Source: Streptomyces litmocidini
GTDB lineage: Bacteria; Actinomycetota; Actinomycetes; Streptomycetales; Streptomycetaceae
Assembly: GCF_014649755.1 (NCBI RefSeq)
Contig: NZ_BMTQ01000009.1
Span: 1-64,000, forward strand
Direction of reading: 5' to 3'
Length of the DNA: 64,000 bases
The notes under the pieces were generated by a model. That model was not told the origin of the DNA. It saw only the letters and a program-made list of their open reading frames with translations, and ran no database searches. How positions within the stretch are numbered: the stretch's first letter is position 1; every line of letters starts with the position of its first letter. Positions 1 to 7,316 of this stretch are shown here, piece by piece. Made by a program: the position numbers and the translations under genes.

Positions 1-13
1 TAGAAGTTCCTTC

Positions 14-46
14 GGGGCCCGGGTGCCAGTACGGCACCCGGGCCCC
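14..46. terminator. Strong hairpin terminator upstream of the MerR-like gene
   Basis: A perfect 14-bp inverted repeat (14-27 pairs with 33-46) encloses a 5-nt loop. There is no T-run, which is usual for streptomycete terminators. It probably ends a gene lying to the left of the window and insulates the MerR-like gene. Confidence 0.8.
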
Positions 47-81
47 TCACGCGTTCCACCAGTCCCAAGAGAGAGGTGCAG

Positions 82-420
82 ATGACGGCAGACGACTCGT
101 ACGGACGTCTCGACGACGACGACTACCCCGCCTACACCATGGGCCGGGCCGCCGAGATGATCGGCACCACCCCCGCCTTCCTCCGCGCTCTGGGAGAAGC
201 GCGCCTGATCACCCCGCTGCGCTCCGAGGGCGGCCACCGCCGCTACTCCCGCTACCAGCTGCGCATCGCCGCCCGCGCCCGGGAACTCGTCGACCAGGGA
301 ACCCCCATCGAGGCCGCCTGTCGCATCATCGTCCTGGAGGACCAGCTCGAAGAGGCCCGGCGCATCAACGCCGAACACCGCCGCGCCGCCGAAGCGGCCG
401 GCCCGCCGGCCGCGGCCTGA
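82..420 (+). CDS. MerR-like helix-turn-helix regulator
   Basis: Small DNA-binding protein of about 112 residues with an N-terminal MerR-type winged helix. The signature [20 protein letters not shown] is followed by a basic [10 protein letters not shown] wing, then a helical tail ([20 protein letters not shown]) that could form the dimer coiled coil. It has no effector-binding domain, so the ligand is unknown. ATG 82 is chosen over GTG 76 because a GAGAGG ribosome binding site ends six bases before it. The next gene in the same direction encodes a cold-shock protein. MerR-like/Csp pairs recur in Streptomyces, which suggests linked regulation, but the sequence does not prove it. Confidence 0.8.
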   Translation: MTADDSYGRLDDDDYPAYTMGRAAEMIGTTPAFLRALGEARLITPLRSEGGHRRYSRYQLRIAARARELVDQGTPIEAACRIIVLEDQLEEARRINAEHRRAAEAAGPPAAA

Positions 421-557
421 GACGGCGCCGCGCCCGCCGGATGCCGGCGGGCATCGTCTGTTCGGGCCGTTCTCGAATGTGTCGTCGTTTCCTGTGGTGA
501 CAGCATGTGCGGGCGTGTACCGTCTGCGTCAGCTGTCGTGGTTCGGAAGTCCCCTTT

Positions 558-582
558 GCCCACGCCTCGGCGTGGGCTTTTT
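558..582 (+). terminator. Intrinsic terminator or attenuator in the cold-shock leader
   Basis: A perfect 9-bp stem (558-566 with 569-577) is followed directly by five T residues, a textbook Rho-independent terminator and rare in this GC-rich genome. It lies 137 bases after the MerR-like stop and 86 bases before the cold-shock start. It could end the first transcript or act as an attenuator in the cold-shock leader. Confidence 0.65.
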
Positions 583-619
583 GCTGTGCTGTGCCGCAGG
601 AACCAGGGCGATCACCTCC

Positions 620-642
620 GTCTCCCGCACCGTGCGGGAGAC
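620..642 (+). promoter_or_regulatory. Leader hairpin just upstream of the cold-shock gene
   Basis: An 11-bp perfect inverted repeat (620-630 with 632-642) has almost no loop and ends 11 bases before the ribosome binding site GGAAGG (654-659). It may be a leader RNA structure that affects stability or translation of the cold-shock mRNA, or a protein-binding palindrome. Only the symmetry is seen directly. Confidence 0.45.
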
Positions 643-667
643 GTTCATCGACTGGAAGGCACCAGAC

Positions 668-871
668 ATGGCTACCGGAACTGTGAAGTGGTTCAACGCG
701 GAGAAGGGCTTCGGCTTCATCGCCCAGGACGGGGGCGGCCCGGACGTCTTCGCCCACTACTCCGCCATCAACGCCTCGGGCTTCCGCGAGCTCCAGGAAG
801 GCCAGAGCGTCACCTTCGACGTCGCCCAGGGCCCGAAGGGCCCCCAGGCGGAGAACATCACCCCCGCCTGA
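668..871 (+). CDS. Cold-shock domain protein (CspA family)
   Basis: 67-residue single-domain nucleic-acid chaperone covering the whole usual CSD length. RNP1 is visible as KGFGFI (about residues 15-20) and RNP2 as VFAHYS (about 28-33), with the starting [10 protein letters not shown] motif typical of the family. The family binds single-stranded RNA and DNA and melts secondary structure in the cytoplasm. GGAAGG eight bases upstream fixes the start. The leader carries two hairpins (558-582 and 620-642), and a 16-bp hairpin follows the gene, so it is a monocistronic unit with a structured 5' end. Known Csp genes are often regulated after transcription, which would fit. Confidence 0.95.
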   Translation: MATGTVKWFNAEKGFGFIAQDGGGPDVFAHYSAINASGFRELQEGQSVTFDVAQGPKGPQAENITPA

Positions 872-924
872 CCCCCTCCGGCCCCGGGAGCGAAGAACCC
901 GGCGGCAGGGCACGGAGCGAACGC

Positions 925-963
925 GTTCAGGACCGTGCGGACATCGGCCGCACGGTCCTGAAC
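925..963. terminator. Terminator after the cold-shock gene
   Basis: A perfect 16-bp inverted repeat (925-940 with 948-963) and a 7-nt loop lie between the cold-shock gene and the convergent TetR gene, so it can serve both strands. Confidence 0.85.
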
Positions 964-1094
964 CGTTGTCCAGTGCCGCATCAGGCAACGTTCGCCCTGT
1001 TGTGACGCGCCGTTCGGATGCTGATCCGGACGGCGCGGTGCCGCCCGTCGGGCGCCACCGGGTCCCCCTGATCCGGTGGCCGCCTTCCTGCGCC

Positions 1095-1871
1095 CTACCG
1101 CCGTCCCGCCCCGTCCGCTTGCCGCTCGGCCCACCGCTCCAGTCCTTCCAGCACGCACTGGAGCCCGAAGGCCCACACCGCGTCCGGGTTGTAGGCGCCG
1201 GCGGCCTCGCCCACTCGTCCGGCGAGCGGATAGCGTTCGGCGTCGATCACCCGGGCGAGTAGCGGCCCGGCCTCGGCCCACCAGTCGTTGTCGCTCTGCC
1301 GGCTGTTCAGCTCGGCCGCGTCGGCGGCCGCCCGGGCGGTGGAGTGGACGAAGCCCAGGAGGTGGGTGAGGGCGGTGTCCCGTTCGGCGTCGGGCAGGCC
1401 GATGCCCTCGAAGGCCGCCAGCTCGTGCTCGTACTTGCCGATCACGCCGGGACCCAGGGGTGGGCGGGTGACGGACATCTCGGGGATCCAGGGGTGGCGC
1501 ACCAGCAGGGCCCTGTTGTCCCGGGCGACCCGGGTGACTCGGTCCCGCCACGGCTCGTCCGGGCCGAACGGCGTCAGCTCCATCCGCCCGTACGCATCGT
1601 CCAGCATGAGGTCGAGCAGTTCGGCCTTGCCCGGGACGTAGGTGTAGACGGTCATCGGCGTCACCCCGAGCCGCTGGGCCAGGGCGCGCATGGTCAGGGC
1701 GTCCAGGCCCTCCGCGTCGGCCAGTTCGACCGCCGCGCCGACCACCGCGTCGACGGTCAGTCCTTGGCGGGGGCCGCGCCGCCCGGCCGGCGGCTCCGGC
1801 GTGCCGGCCGCGCGCCACAGCAGCTCCAGCGTGCGGACGGGGTCCCCACCCCCGCTGCGGTTCTTCGTCAC
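1095..1871 (-). CDS. TetR/AcrR-family repressor (TetR_C class)
   Basis: 258-residue regulator with a leading basic GRRGPRQGLT segment and an HTH at about residues 35-70 (ALAQRLGVTPMTVYTYVPGK). The long alpha-helical C-terminal half resembles the tetracycline-repressor C-terminal class. GTG 1871 is chosen because GGAGGGG lies just upstream; the open frame extends further but without a ribosome binding site. It is divergent from a glyoxalase-fold gene, with a 21-bp palindrome (1905-1925) between them, so it probably represses itself and that gene. The ligand is unknown; in similar pairs the VOC protein handles or binds a toxic small molecule. Confidence 0.88.
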   Translation of the reverse strand: MTKNRSGGGDPVRTLELLWRAAGTPEPPAGRRGPRQGLTVDAVVGAAVELADAEGLDALTMRALAQRLGVTPMTVYTYVPGKAELLDLMLDDAYGRMELTPFGPDEPWRDRVTRVARDNRALLVRHPWIPEMSVTRPPLGPGVIGKYEHELAAFEGIGLPDAERDTALTHLLGFVHSTARAAADAAELNSRQSDNDWWAEAGPLLARVIDAERYPLAGRVGEAAGAYNPDAVWAFGLQCVLEGLERWAERQADGAGRR

Positions 1872-1904
1872 AGCCCCTCCAGCCCTCGGCAATGTTGCGC
1901 CACG

Positions 1905-1925
1905 ACTCTGTACGACGTACAGAGT
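1905..1925. promoter_or_regulatory. Palindromic operator between tetR and the VOC gene
   Basis: Perfect 10-bp arms (ACTCTGTACG and its complement) flank one central base. A TACAAT -10-like hexamer (1925-1930) abuts it on the plus strand. This is the expected place and size for the operator of the divergent TetR protein. Confidence 0.75.
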
Positions 1926-1971
1926 ACAATGTATGGAGAAAGCTCGAGAGCCGCCCCCAGCGAGGAGTTCC

Positions 1972-2379
1972 GTGCAGATCACCGACACCGCCATATGTCT
2001 GACCGTCGACGACGTTCCCGCCTCCGCTTCGTTTCTGACCAGGCACTTCGGCTACACCGAGGCCATGGCCGCCGACGGCTTCGCCTCCCTCGGCCACCCC
2101 GACGCGCCCCACGTGGTCTTCCACCGGCGCGGTCTCGAAGTGCTCCCCGAGGGCTTCCGCGACCGGCCCGCGGACGGGGTGATCCTCGCCTTCGTCGTGA
2201 GCGACCTGCGCAAGGAGTACGAGCGACTGCGCGCCGAAGGGGTCACCATCACCCTGGAGCCGCGCGAGGAGCCGTGGGGCGAGCGGCTGTTCATGGTCGC
2301 CGACCCCAACGGGGTCGCCATCGAGCTGGTCGAATGGGCCAAGGGGAACGGGGACGAGAGTGCGAACGCGGTCCCGTAG
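1972..2379 (+). CDS. VOC/glyoxalase-bleomycin-resistance fold protein
   Basis: 135 residues with the paired beta-alpha-beta-beta-beta modules of the vicinal oxygen chelate superfamily. The first module starts ITDTAICLTVDDVPAS and the second begins near GVILAFVVSDL, ending with the family hallmark MVADPNGVAIELVEW (about residues 109-123). Members include glyoxalases, dioxygenases and drug-binding resistance proteins, and the exact reaction cannot be read here. GTG 1972 has GAGGAG upstream. It is transcribed away from a TetR gene through a shared palindrome, so induction by the TetR ligand is likely. Confidence 0.85.
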   Translation: MQITDTAICLTVDDVPASASFLTRHFGYTEAMAADGFASLGHPDAPHVVFHRRGLEVLPEGFRDRPADGVILAFVVSDLRKEYERLRAEGVTITLEPREEPWGERLFMVADPNGVAIELVEWAKGNGDESANAVP

Positions 2380-2408
2380 GGCCGGAACCTGACTCGGAGG
2401 ACCAGGGT

Positions 2409-3309
2409 GTGTCTCTTTGGTCGATTGGTCAGTTGACCGGACGTGTCTGTCCGGTTGGTGATCACTGATGCGATGTGGGACCGGATCGAGCCGCTGATGC
2501 CGGCCGATCCGGTCCGCGGGCGGCGATGGGCAGACCACCGCCGAACCCTTGAAGCCATCGCGTGGAAGTACCGCACCTGCTCACCCTGGCGTGACCTGCC
2601 GGACGAGCTCGGCTCGTTCCGGACCGCTCACAAACGGCTGCTCAGATGGGCTGCGGACGGCACCTGGAAACGAATTCTTGCCGCGCTTCTGGCAGCGGCC
2701 GACGACGTTGACAACATTGGCTGGACCGTGTCGGTGGACTCCACCGTCTACCGAGCGCACCAGCACGCTGCCGGAGCCAGGAAAAAGGGGCTCCAGACCA
2801 GGCCGAACCCGAAGACCACGCGCTGGGACGCTCCCGAGGCGGACTGAGCACGAAAGTCCACCTTGCCAGCGACAGCCATGCGCGGCCGCTGGCCGTCCGC
2901 GTCACCGCGGGTCAGGCAGGTGACGCGCCGGCCTTTGAGGCCGTCATGGCCGACATTCGCGTTCCGCGACGTGGGCCTGGAAGGCCGAGGAGCCGACCGG
3001 ATGCTGTCCTGGCCGACCGCGCGTATTCATCCCGCGCGATCAGGAACCACCTTCGCCGACGCGGAATACGTGCCGTCATCCCTCAGCCCGCCGACCAGGT
3101 CGGTCACCGCCTTCGTCGCGGCAGGGCCGGCGGCCGACCGCCCGCTTTCGACGCCGAGACGTACAAGCAGCGCAACGCGGTCGAGCGATGCATCAACCGC
3201 CTCAAACAATGGCGCGGCCTGGCCATGCGAACCGACAAGCTCGCGATCGCCTACGAGGGCGCACCCCACCTCGCAGCCATCTTGATCTGGACGCGAGCAC
3301 AGGTGCGGG
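2409..3309 (+). mobile_element. IS5-family insertion sequence, right end missing
   Basis: The left boundary is put near the start of GTGTGTCTCTTTGGTCGA, about 30 bases before the transposase start. No inverted copy of this sequence follows the transposase, and the transposase frame runs without its own stop into a convergent unrelated gene at about 3,310. The right terminal repeat therefore appears deleted and the element is probably immobile unless helped. The exact ends are uncertain. Confidence 0.6.
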
Positions 3310-3431
3310 TCAGCGGGAGCTGTGCGCTGCCTGGAGCGTCTCCCATTCCAGGGCGGGGGACTCGTAGCCCCAGCGCTTCAGGTACCCGTCTGTCCCGTGT
3401 TCGGATAGAAGCTTCTCAATCATGGCCATGA
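2443..3431 (+). pseudogene. IS5-family transposase, two frames joined by a -1 shift, C-terminus run-on
   Basis: The first frame (2443-2847) carries the N-terminal domain (ITDAMWDRIEPLMP) and the first DDE aspartate in SVDSTVYRAHQH. The rest (DHALGRSRGGLSTKVHL, then AVLADRAYSSRAIRNHL, then RNAVERCINRLKQWRGLAMR) continues in the -1 frame from about 2,787 to 3,300. The shift falls at AAAAAGGGG (2782-2790): slipping back one base on AAA-AAG restores perfect family continuity. IS5-group elements of this type are known to use such programmed frameshifts. The normal C-terminus (near AAILIWTRA) is followed by about 45 unrelated codons to a stop at 3431, because the element end has been lost. Confidence 0.8.
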
Positions 3432-3804
3432 AAGCCCCGACAAATTCCTCTGTTGGTAGCCGACCTGCCCAGACCAGTTTCGCGTCCGACCACCAGGACG
3501 AGGGTTCGTTCAAGTCCGCGAACTCCACAATCTGAACGAAGACCTCCTTCTCTGTCTGGTTGAAGAAGACTCTCGTCCCGCTTGGCTCGTCGAAGAACGT
3601 CACGAAGGTCGCACTGCACCCACGGAGTAGATCCCGGACACCGTTCATGAACGTGGCCAGGACCTCGGGTCCTACATAGGAGGCGTGCACCTTCTGTTCC
3701 GCAGCGTTCACTGACCATGACCAGGTGGCCCACCCGGACCCGCCGAGCTTCCATTGCATGCTCTGGCCGTGCGCCAAAGAAACGTCGAATGGACTGTGAA
3801 CCAT
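3310..3804 (-). CDS. Hypothetical protein with atypical composition
   Basis: 164 residues, not recognised. It is rich in aromatic residues (several W and F) and acidic, with no signal peptide or membrane span. Codon use is much less GC-biased than in the neighbours (for example TTCGTTCAAG-type runs), suggesting recent transfer. It lies against the broken end of an IS5 element, which could have brought it in. Size and composition recall the small immunity-like or DUF proteins that accompany polymorphic toxins, but no toxin gene is adjacent, so that idea is weak. ATG 3804 has a GGGGGAAGG sequence upstream. Confidence 0.6.
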   Translation of the reverse strand: MVHSPFDVSLAHGQSMQWKLGGSGWATWSWSVNAAEQKVHASYVGPEVLATFMNGVRDLLRGCSATFVTFFDEPSGTRVFFNQTEKEVFVQIVEFADLNEPSSWWSDAKLVWAGRLPTEEFVGAFMAMIEKLLSEHGTDGYLKRWGYESPALEWETLQAAHSSR

Positions 3805-3874
3805 GCCTTCCCCCTGCGCCAGGCGGTGCTGGCCCTGGAAATCGCCGAGCCAACCAGGACTCGATTACGAGCAT

Positions 3875-3918
3875 GACGATGCCACAGACGGATCTGGACG
3901 ATGCCACAGACGGATCTG
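3875..3918. repeat. 22-bp perfect tandem duplication
   Basis: GACGATGCCACAGACGGATC plus two bases occurs twice head to tail (3875-3896 and 3897-3918), in the spacer before the minus-strand hypothetical gene. It is probably a replication-slippage product. Confidence 0.9.
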
Positions 3919-3929
3919 AGAGACAGGCT

Positions 3930-4157
3930 CTAGGCGTGCCCGACCCCGTCCTCGGTTCCCGGGTCGGGCGGCGGTCCCTTCTCGAACCGCGCCGCGTCGC
4001 GGCGCAGGCGTCGGCCCGCCTCTCCGAGTTCCTTCCGGATCCTGGTCGCCACCTCGTCCATCGACTCCTCGGGCGGTACCTGGGAGCGGCCGGATTCGTC
4101 GTCCTCGTGATGCTGCTTCGCCACGTGACGGCGGCTGCCCCGGATTCCGGCGGCCAC
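3930..4157 (-). CDS. Small hypothetical protein downstream of the sigma factor
   Basis: 75 residues from GTG 4157, or 43 residues from ATG 4061, where GAGGAG lies close upstream. The C-terminal part (MDEVATRIRKELGEAGRRLRRDAARFEK) looks like a charged amphipathic helix. It follows the sigma-factor gene by 53 bases on the same strand and may be co-transcribed. I do not recognise a family, and the gene is plausible rather than certain. Confidence 0.4.
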   Translation of the reverse strand: MAAGIRGSRRHVAKQHHEDDESGRSQVPPEESMDEVATRIRKELGEAGRRLRRDAARFEKGPPPDPGTEDGVGHA

Positions 4158-4210
4158 TCTTCGGGCGGCCGCCCGATCCGGGCCGTACGAGCGGTGCGAG
4201 AGCCGCGCGG

Positions 4211-5131
4211 TCAGCCGTCCGTGCCGTCGGCCGCGGCGTCGTCCCTAAGGAGGCCGTCCCTGAGTTCGCCGAGGATGCGCGTGAGCAGACGCGAGACGTG
4301 CATCTGGGAGAGGCCGATCCGGTGGCCTATCTCCGCCTGGGTGAGCTCCTCGCCGAAGCGGAGCTCCAGGATGCGCCGGTCGCGGTCGTCGAGGCGGGCG
4401 AGCAGCGGTCGCAGCGCCGTCAGCGACTCGATCAGCTCGTACGAGGGTTCCGCGCTGGCCAGGTGACGGGCGCCCGCTCCGGGCGCGGCGTCCTCGTCGC
4501 CGGCGGGGATGTCCAGGGACCGGGCCGCGTAGCCGTGGGCCGCGAGCTGGCCCTCGGAGACCTCCTCCTCCGTGAGGTGCAGCCGTGCGGCCAGTTCCGC
4601 CCGGGTGGGGCGGCGTCCGAGGCCCTGTTCCAGGGCGTCGGCGGCCTTCGCGAGGTCGATCCGCAGCTCCTGGAGCCGGCGGGGGACCCGTACGGCCCAG
4701 CTGGTGTCCCGGAAGAATCGTTTCATCTCGCCGACGATGGTGGGGAGGGCGAAGGCGGAGAAGTCGACGGTGCGGTCGGGATCGAAGCGGTCGATCGCCT
4801 TGATCAGGCCGATCGTGCCGACCTGGACGATGTCCTCCACGGACTCGGCGCGGTTCCGGAACCTCCGGGCGGCGAACTTGACCAGGCTGAGGTTCAGCTC
4901 GACCAGGGTGTTGCGGACGTACGCGTACTCCGGCGTCCCCTCCTCCAGGGCCCGGAGCCGGGAGAACAGCGCGACGGACAGGGTCCGGGCGTCGTCCGTG
5001 GAGACGGCTGTCGGACACGCGGGCTCGGGCAGCCCGCCGAGCGCCGCCCGGCGGGTGGCGGCCCCCGTGGTGTCGGGGGCGGGGCCGGCGGTGGTGAGCA
5101 GGGTGTCGGAGCGTTCTCCGGCGGTGGACAT
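4211..5131 (-). CDS. RNA polymerase sigma factor, SigB/SigF/SigG type
   Basis: 306-residue group-3 sigma-70 factor. Region 2 is clear (NLSLVKFAARRFRNRAESVE then EDIVQVGTIGLIKAIDRFD, about residues 78-118), region 3 lies around LGRRPTRAELAARLHLTEEE, and region 4.2 is ELTQAEIGHRIGLSQMHVSR near the end. These sequences match the streptomycete general-stress/sporulation sigma factors, which direct RNA polymerase to GTTT-N14/16-GGGTAY-like promoters. The N-terminal ~50 residues are variable. No anti-sigma or anti-anti-sigma gene is adjacent, so control must come from elsewhere. Several nearby genes encode small stress-type proteins that may be targets. Confidence 0.93.
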   Translation of the reverse strand: MSTAGERSDTLLTTAGPAPDTTGAATRRAALGGLPEPACPTAVSTDDARTLSVALFSRLRALEEGTPEYAYVRNTLVELNLSLVKFAARRFRNRAESVEDIVQVGTIGLIKAIDRFDPDRTVDFSAFALPTIVGEMKRFFRDTSWAVRVPRRLQELRIDLAKAADALEQGLGRRPTRAELAARLHLTEEEVSEGQLAAHGYAARSLDIPAGDEDAAPGAGARHLASAEPSYELIESLTALRPLLARLDDRDRRILELRFGEELTQAEIGHRIGLSQMHVSRLLTRILGELRDGLLRDDAAADGTDG

Positions 5132-5316
5132 GAGGGCTCCTTCGACGGGGGCGATGGGCCTGCGTCGCGGCGGGCTGACCGGCGACGGGGTCCGTCGGTC
5201 GAGCGTCCTGAGAGAAGGATGCCCCTTTTGGGGTGATTTGACACGAATACTGGGGGAACTCGCAGAAATATGGCGCGCCCGTGTCGGCGCGCAGGGAACG
5301 GGAGGAGGTGCCCGCG

Positions 5317-5658
5317 ATGGACGAGGCCCGGCTCTCGGCGCACGAGCGGCGCGTTCTGGCGGAGATCGAGGAGCAGCTGGATCAGGACGCGTCGCTCGCG
5401 CGCCGTCTGCGCACCATGCGACGGACCCCGCGCCTGCCCGCGCCCTCGTTCACCGGGGCCCGCCGCCACCTGCCCGCCCTCGGTGTCGTGGCGCTCGGCG
5501 TCATGACCCTCACCCTGTTCGTCCTCGCGGTCGACACCGAGGTGCCGGCGCTCATCTGGGCGTTCGCCTCCGTCTGGGTGCTGACCCTGGTCACGGCGCT
5601 GCTCCTGGGCCTCCGCTGGGCGAAGCGCCGGGCGGCGGAGGCGCGGACGGGCGAGTGA
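5317..5658 (+). CDS. DUF3040 small membrane protein
   Basis: 113 residues. The N-terminal signature LSAHERRVLAEIEEQLDQD (about 6-24) is diagnostic of DUF3040, followed by two transmembrane segments (about 50-70 and 77-97) and a short basic-acidic tail. The function is unknown; family members are common inner-membrane proteins of actinobacteria. ATG 5317 has GGAGGAGG eight bases upstream. It is divergent from the sigma-factor gene. Confidence 0.85.
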   Translation: MDEARLSAHERRVLAEIEEQLDQDASLARRLRTMRRTPRLPAPSFTGARRHLPALGVVALGVMTLTLFVLAVDTEVPALIWAFASVWVLTLVTALLLGLRWAKRRAAEARTGE

Positions 5659-5746
5659 GGCGACGGGCTCCGGCCCGGAACCGCGGACCGCCGCCCCGGG
5701 CGACCCGGGGCGGCGGTGGTGCGACCTTCGGGGGTCACGGGCCCTC

Positions 5747-5902
5747 TCACCAGCGGTACCAGCGGCCGCCCCCGCTCCTCAGCAGGAAGCCGAGCACCCA
5801 CACCACGAGCAGGGCGATGGCGATCCACCAGAGCACGTCGAGGGCGAACCCCGCGCCGAACAGCACCAGAATCACGAGGAGAAGGAGAAGAAGGGGAACC
5901 AT
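5747..5902 (-). CDS. Small hydrophobic protein with two membrane segments
   Basis: 51 residues, nearly all hydrophobic: MVPLLLLLLVILVLFGAGFA then a second span WWIAIALLVVWVLGFLL, ending in an RW-rich tail. Proteins like this are annotated simply as hydrophobic protein in streptomycetes. The start at 5902 has GGAGG upstream on the minus strand. It is divergent from the DJ-1/PfpI gene. Function unknown; a membrane stress peptide is plausible. Confidence 0.75.
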   Translation of the reverse strand: MVPLLLLLLVILVLFGAGFALDVLWWIAIALLVVWVLGFLLRSGGGRWYRW

Positions 5903-6009
5903 GGCTGCACCTCCGCTGCCTGCGGGGCCCGGCCGGTAGGTCTCGGCACGGGAACTCGGTACACCGCGCTTTCCCTCATCCCCGCAGAACATGCGGGGTG
6001 ATATGCGAG

Positions 6010-6033
6010 GTTTGAGGATATTGAGGCGGGTGA
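6010..6033 (+). promoter_or_regulatory. Candidate SigB-type promoter for the DJ-1/PfpI gene
   Basis: GTTT (6010-6013), a 14-base spacer, then GGGTGA (6028-6033), close to the GTTT-N14/16-GGGTAY pattern used by SigB-like factors. It lies 48 bases before the start codon. The match is short, so it is only suggestive. Confidence 0.35.
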
Positions 6034-6081
6034 GGCGCAGAGACGGCGGGGGAAACAACGATTCCGGAGAGGAAGCGCATC

Positions 6082-6660
6082 GTGTCGTCCGACGGAAAGC
6101 TCGACGGAAAGAACGTCCTCGTCCTCACGACGAACTACGGGACGGAACAGGACGAACTGCAGAAGCCCGTGACCGTCCTGCGGGAGCACGGCGCCCGTGT
6201 CGTCGTCGCCGCACAGAAGGACGAGTCCGTCCGGACCCTCGTCTCCGACGAGAAGCCCGGGGCGGTCGTCCAGCCGGACACGACCCTGTCGGAGGCGACG
6301 GCGGACGGGTTCGACGCCGTGATCGTGCCCGGCGGCACCCTCAACGCCGACCAGTTGCGGAGCGACGACGAGGCGCGACGTCTCGTCTCCGCCTTCGCAG
6401 AGGCCGGCAAGCCCGTGGCCTCGATCTGTCACGGACCGTGGCTCCTCGTGGACAGCGGCCTGGTCAGGGACCGCGAACTGACCTCGTACCCGTCCCTCCG
6501 TCCCGACCTGGAGAACGCGGGCGGAACCTGGGTGGACCGGGAAGTCGTGGTCGACACCTCGGCGGGCCACGCCCTGATCACCTCCCGCAACCCGAACGAC
6601 CTCGACGCCTTCACCGGGGCGATCGTCGACGCCCTCGGGGGAGCCGGGAAGGCGGCGTGA
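6082..6660 (+). CDS. DJ-1/PfpI family protein (class I glutamine amidotransferase-like)
   Basis: 192 residues with the flavodoxin-like fold. The nucleophile elbow is AGKPVASICHGPWLLVDSG (Cys116, His117 next to it), and an acidic residue sits in the early VLTTNYGTEQDEL segment. The family includes PfpI-type proteases and the Hsp31/YajL/YhbO deglycases that repair glyoxal-damaged molecules; a stress-protective hydrolase role in the cytoplasm is most likely. GTG 6082 is supported by GGAGAGGAAG upstream. It is followed by 17-bp direct repeats and then a CBS-domain gene. Confidence 0.9.
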   Translation: MSSDGKLDGKNVLVLTTNYGTEQDELQKPVTVLREHGARVVVAAQKDESVRTLVSDEKPGAVVQPDTTLSEATADGFDAVIVPGGTLNADQLRSDDEARRLVSAFAEAGKPVASICHGPWLLVDSGLVRDRELTSYPSLRPDLENAGGTWVDREVVVDTSAGHALITSRNPNDLDAFTGAIVDALGGAGKAA

Positions 6661-6663
6661 AGC

Positions 6664-6731
6664 CCCGGTGACGCGACGGACCCGGTGACGCGACGGACCC
6701 GGTGACGCGACGGACCGGGTGACACGACAGA
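6664..6731. repeat. 17-bp tandem repeat, about four units
   Basis: CCCGGTGACGCGACGGA occurs three times perfectly (6664-6680, 6681-6697, 6698-6714), with a degenerate fourth unit to 6731. It fills the gap between the PfpI and CBS genes and overlaps the likely CBS promoter. The number of units may vary between strains. Confidence 0.9.
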
Positions 6732-6756
6732 CCCGACGACCTGGCAGGTGATGGCC

Positions 6757-7176
6757 ATGACCACCGCACGAGACATCATGACCCCGGAGGCGACCTGCGT
6801 CCGTTCCTCCGAGACCCTCGTCGACGCCGCACGGAAGATGGCCGAGCTCGGCGTCGGGGCGCTGCCGATCTGCGGTCCCGACGAGAAGCTGAAGGGCATG
6901 CTCACCGACCGCGACATCGTCGTGAAGTGCGTCGCCAAGGGCAAGGACCCGCAGCAGTGCACGGCCGGCGAGTTCGCCCAGGACGAGATCGTCACCGTCC
7001 GCGCGGACGACACCGCCGAACAGGTGATGAGGGTGATGAGCGAGCACCGGATCCGGCGGGTCCCCGTCATCGACGAGCACGTCCTGGTCGGCATCATCGC
7101 CCAGGCCGACGTCGCCCGCGTGATGCCCGAGCACCAGGTGGGCGACCTCGTCGAGACGGTGTCCGAGGAATCCTGA
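6757..7176 (+). CDS. CBS-domain pair protein
   Basis: About 139 residues made almost entirely of two CBS motifs forming a Bateman module. The first (ARDIMTPEATCVRSSETLVD to LTDRDIVVKCV) is followed by a second ending with HRIRRVPVIDEHVLVGIIAQ. Such stand-alone modules bind adenosine nucleotides and act as energy or redox sensors; the partner is unknown. ATG 6757 is preferred over GTG 6748 because GGCAGG lies eight bases before it. A 20-bp hairpin follows the gene. Confidence 0.9.
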   Translation: MTTARDIMTPEATCVRSSETLVDAARKMAELGVGALPICGPDEKLKGMLTDRDIVVKCVAKGKDPQQCTAGEFAQDEIVTVRADDTAEQVMRVMSEHRIRRVPVIDEHVLVGIIAQADVARVMPEHQVGDLVETVSEES

Positions 7177-7197
7177 GCCAGGAGGACCGACCCGGCA

Positions 7198-7244
7198 GCG
7201 CGGGGCCCCGCCGCCGTGCCATGGACGGCGGCGGGGCCCCGCGC
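7198..7244. terminator. Very strong bidirectional terminator
   Basis: A 20-bp perfect inverted repeat (7198-7217 with 7225-7244) with a 7-nt loop lies between the convergent CBS and nucleotidyltransferase genes. Confidence 0.9.
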
Positions 7245-7316
7245 CGCGCCTGCCGAATCCGCGCCCGCGGCCCGGCGCGTCCCGGTCACGCGCCCACGGT
7301 CCCGGAGCGTCCCCGG

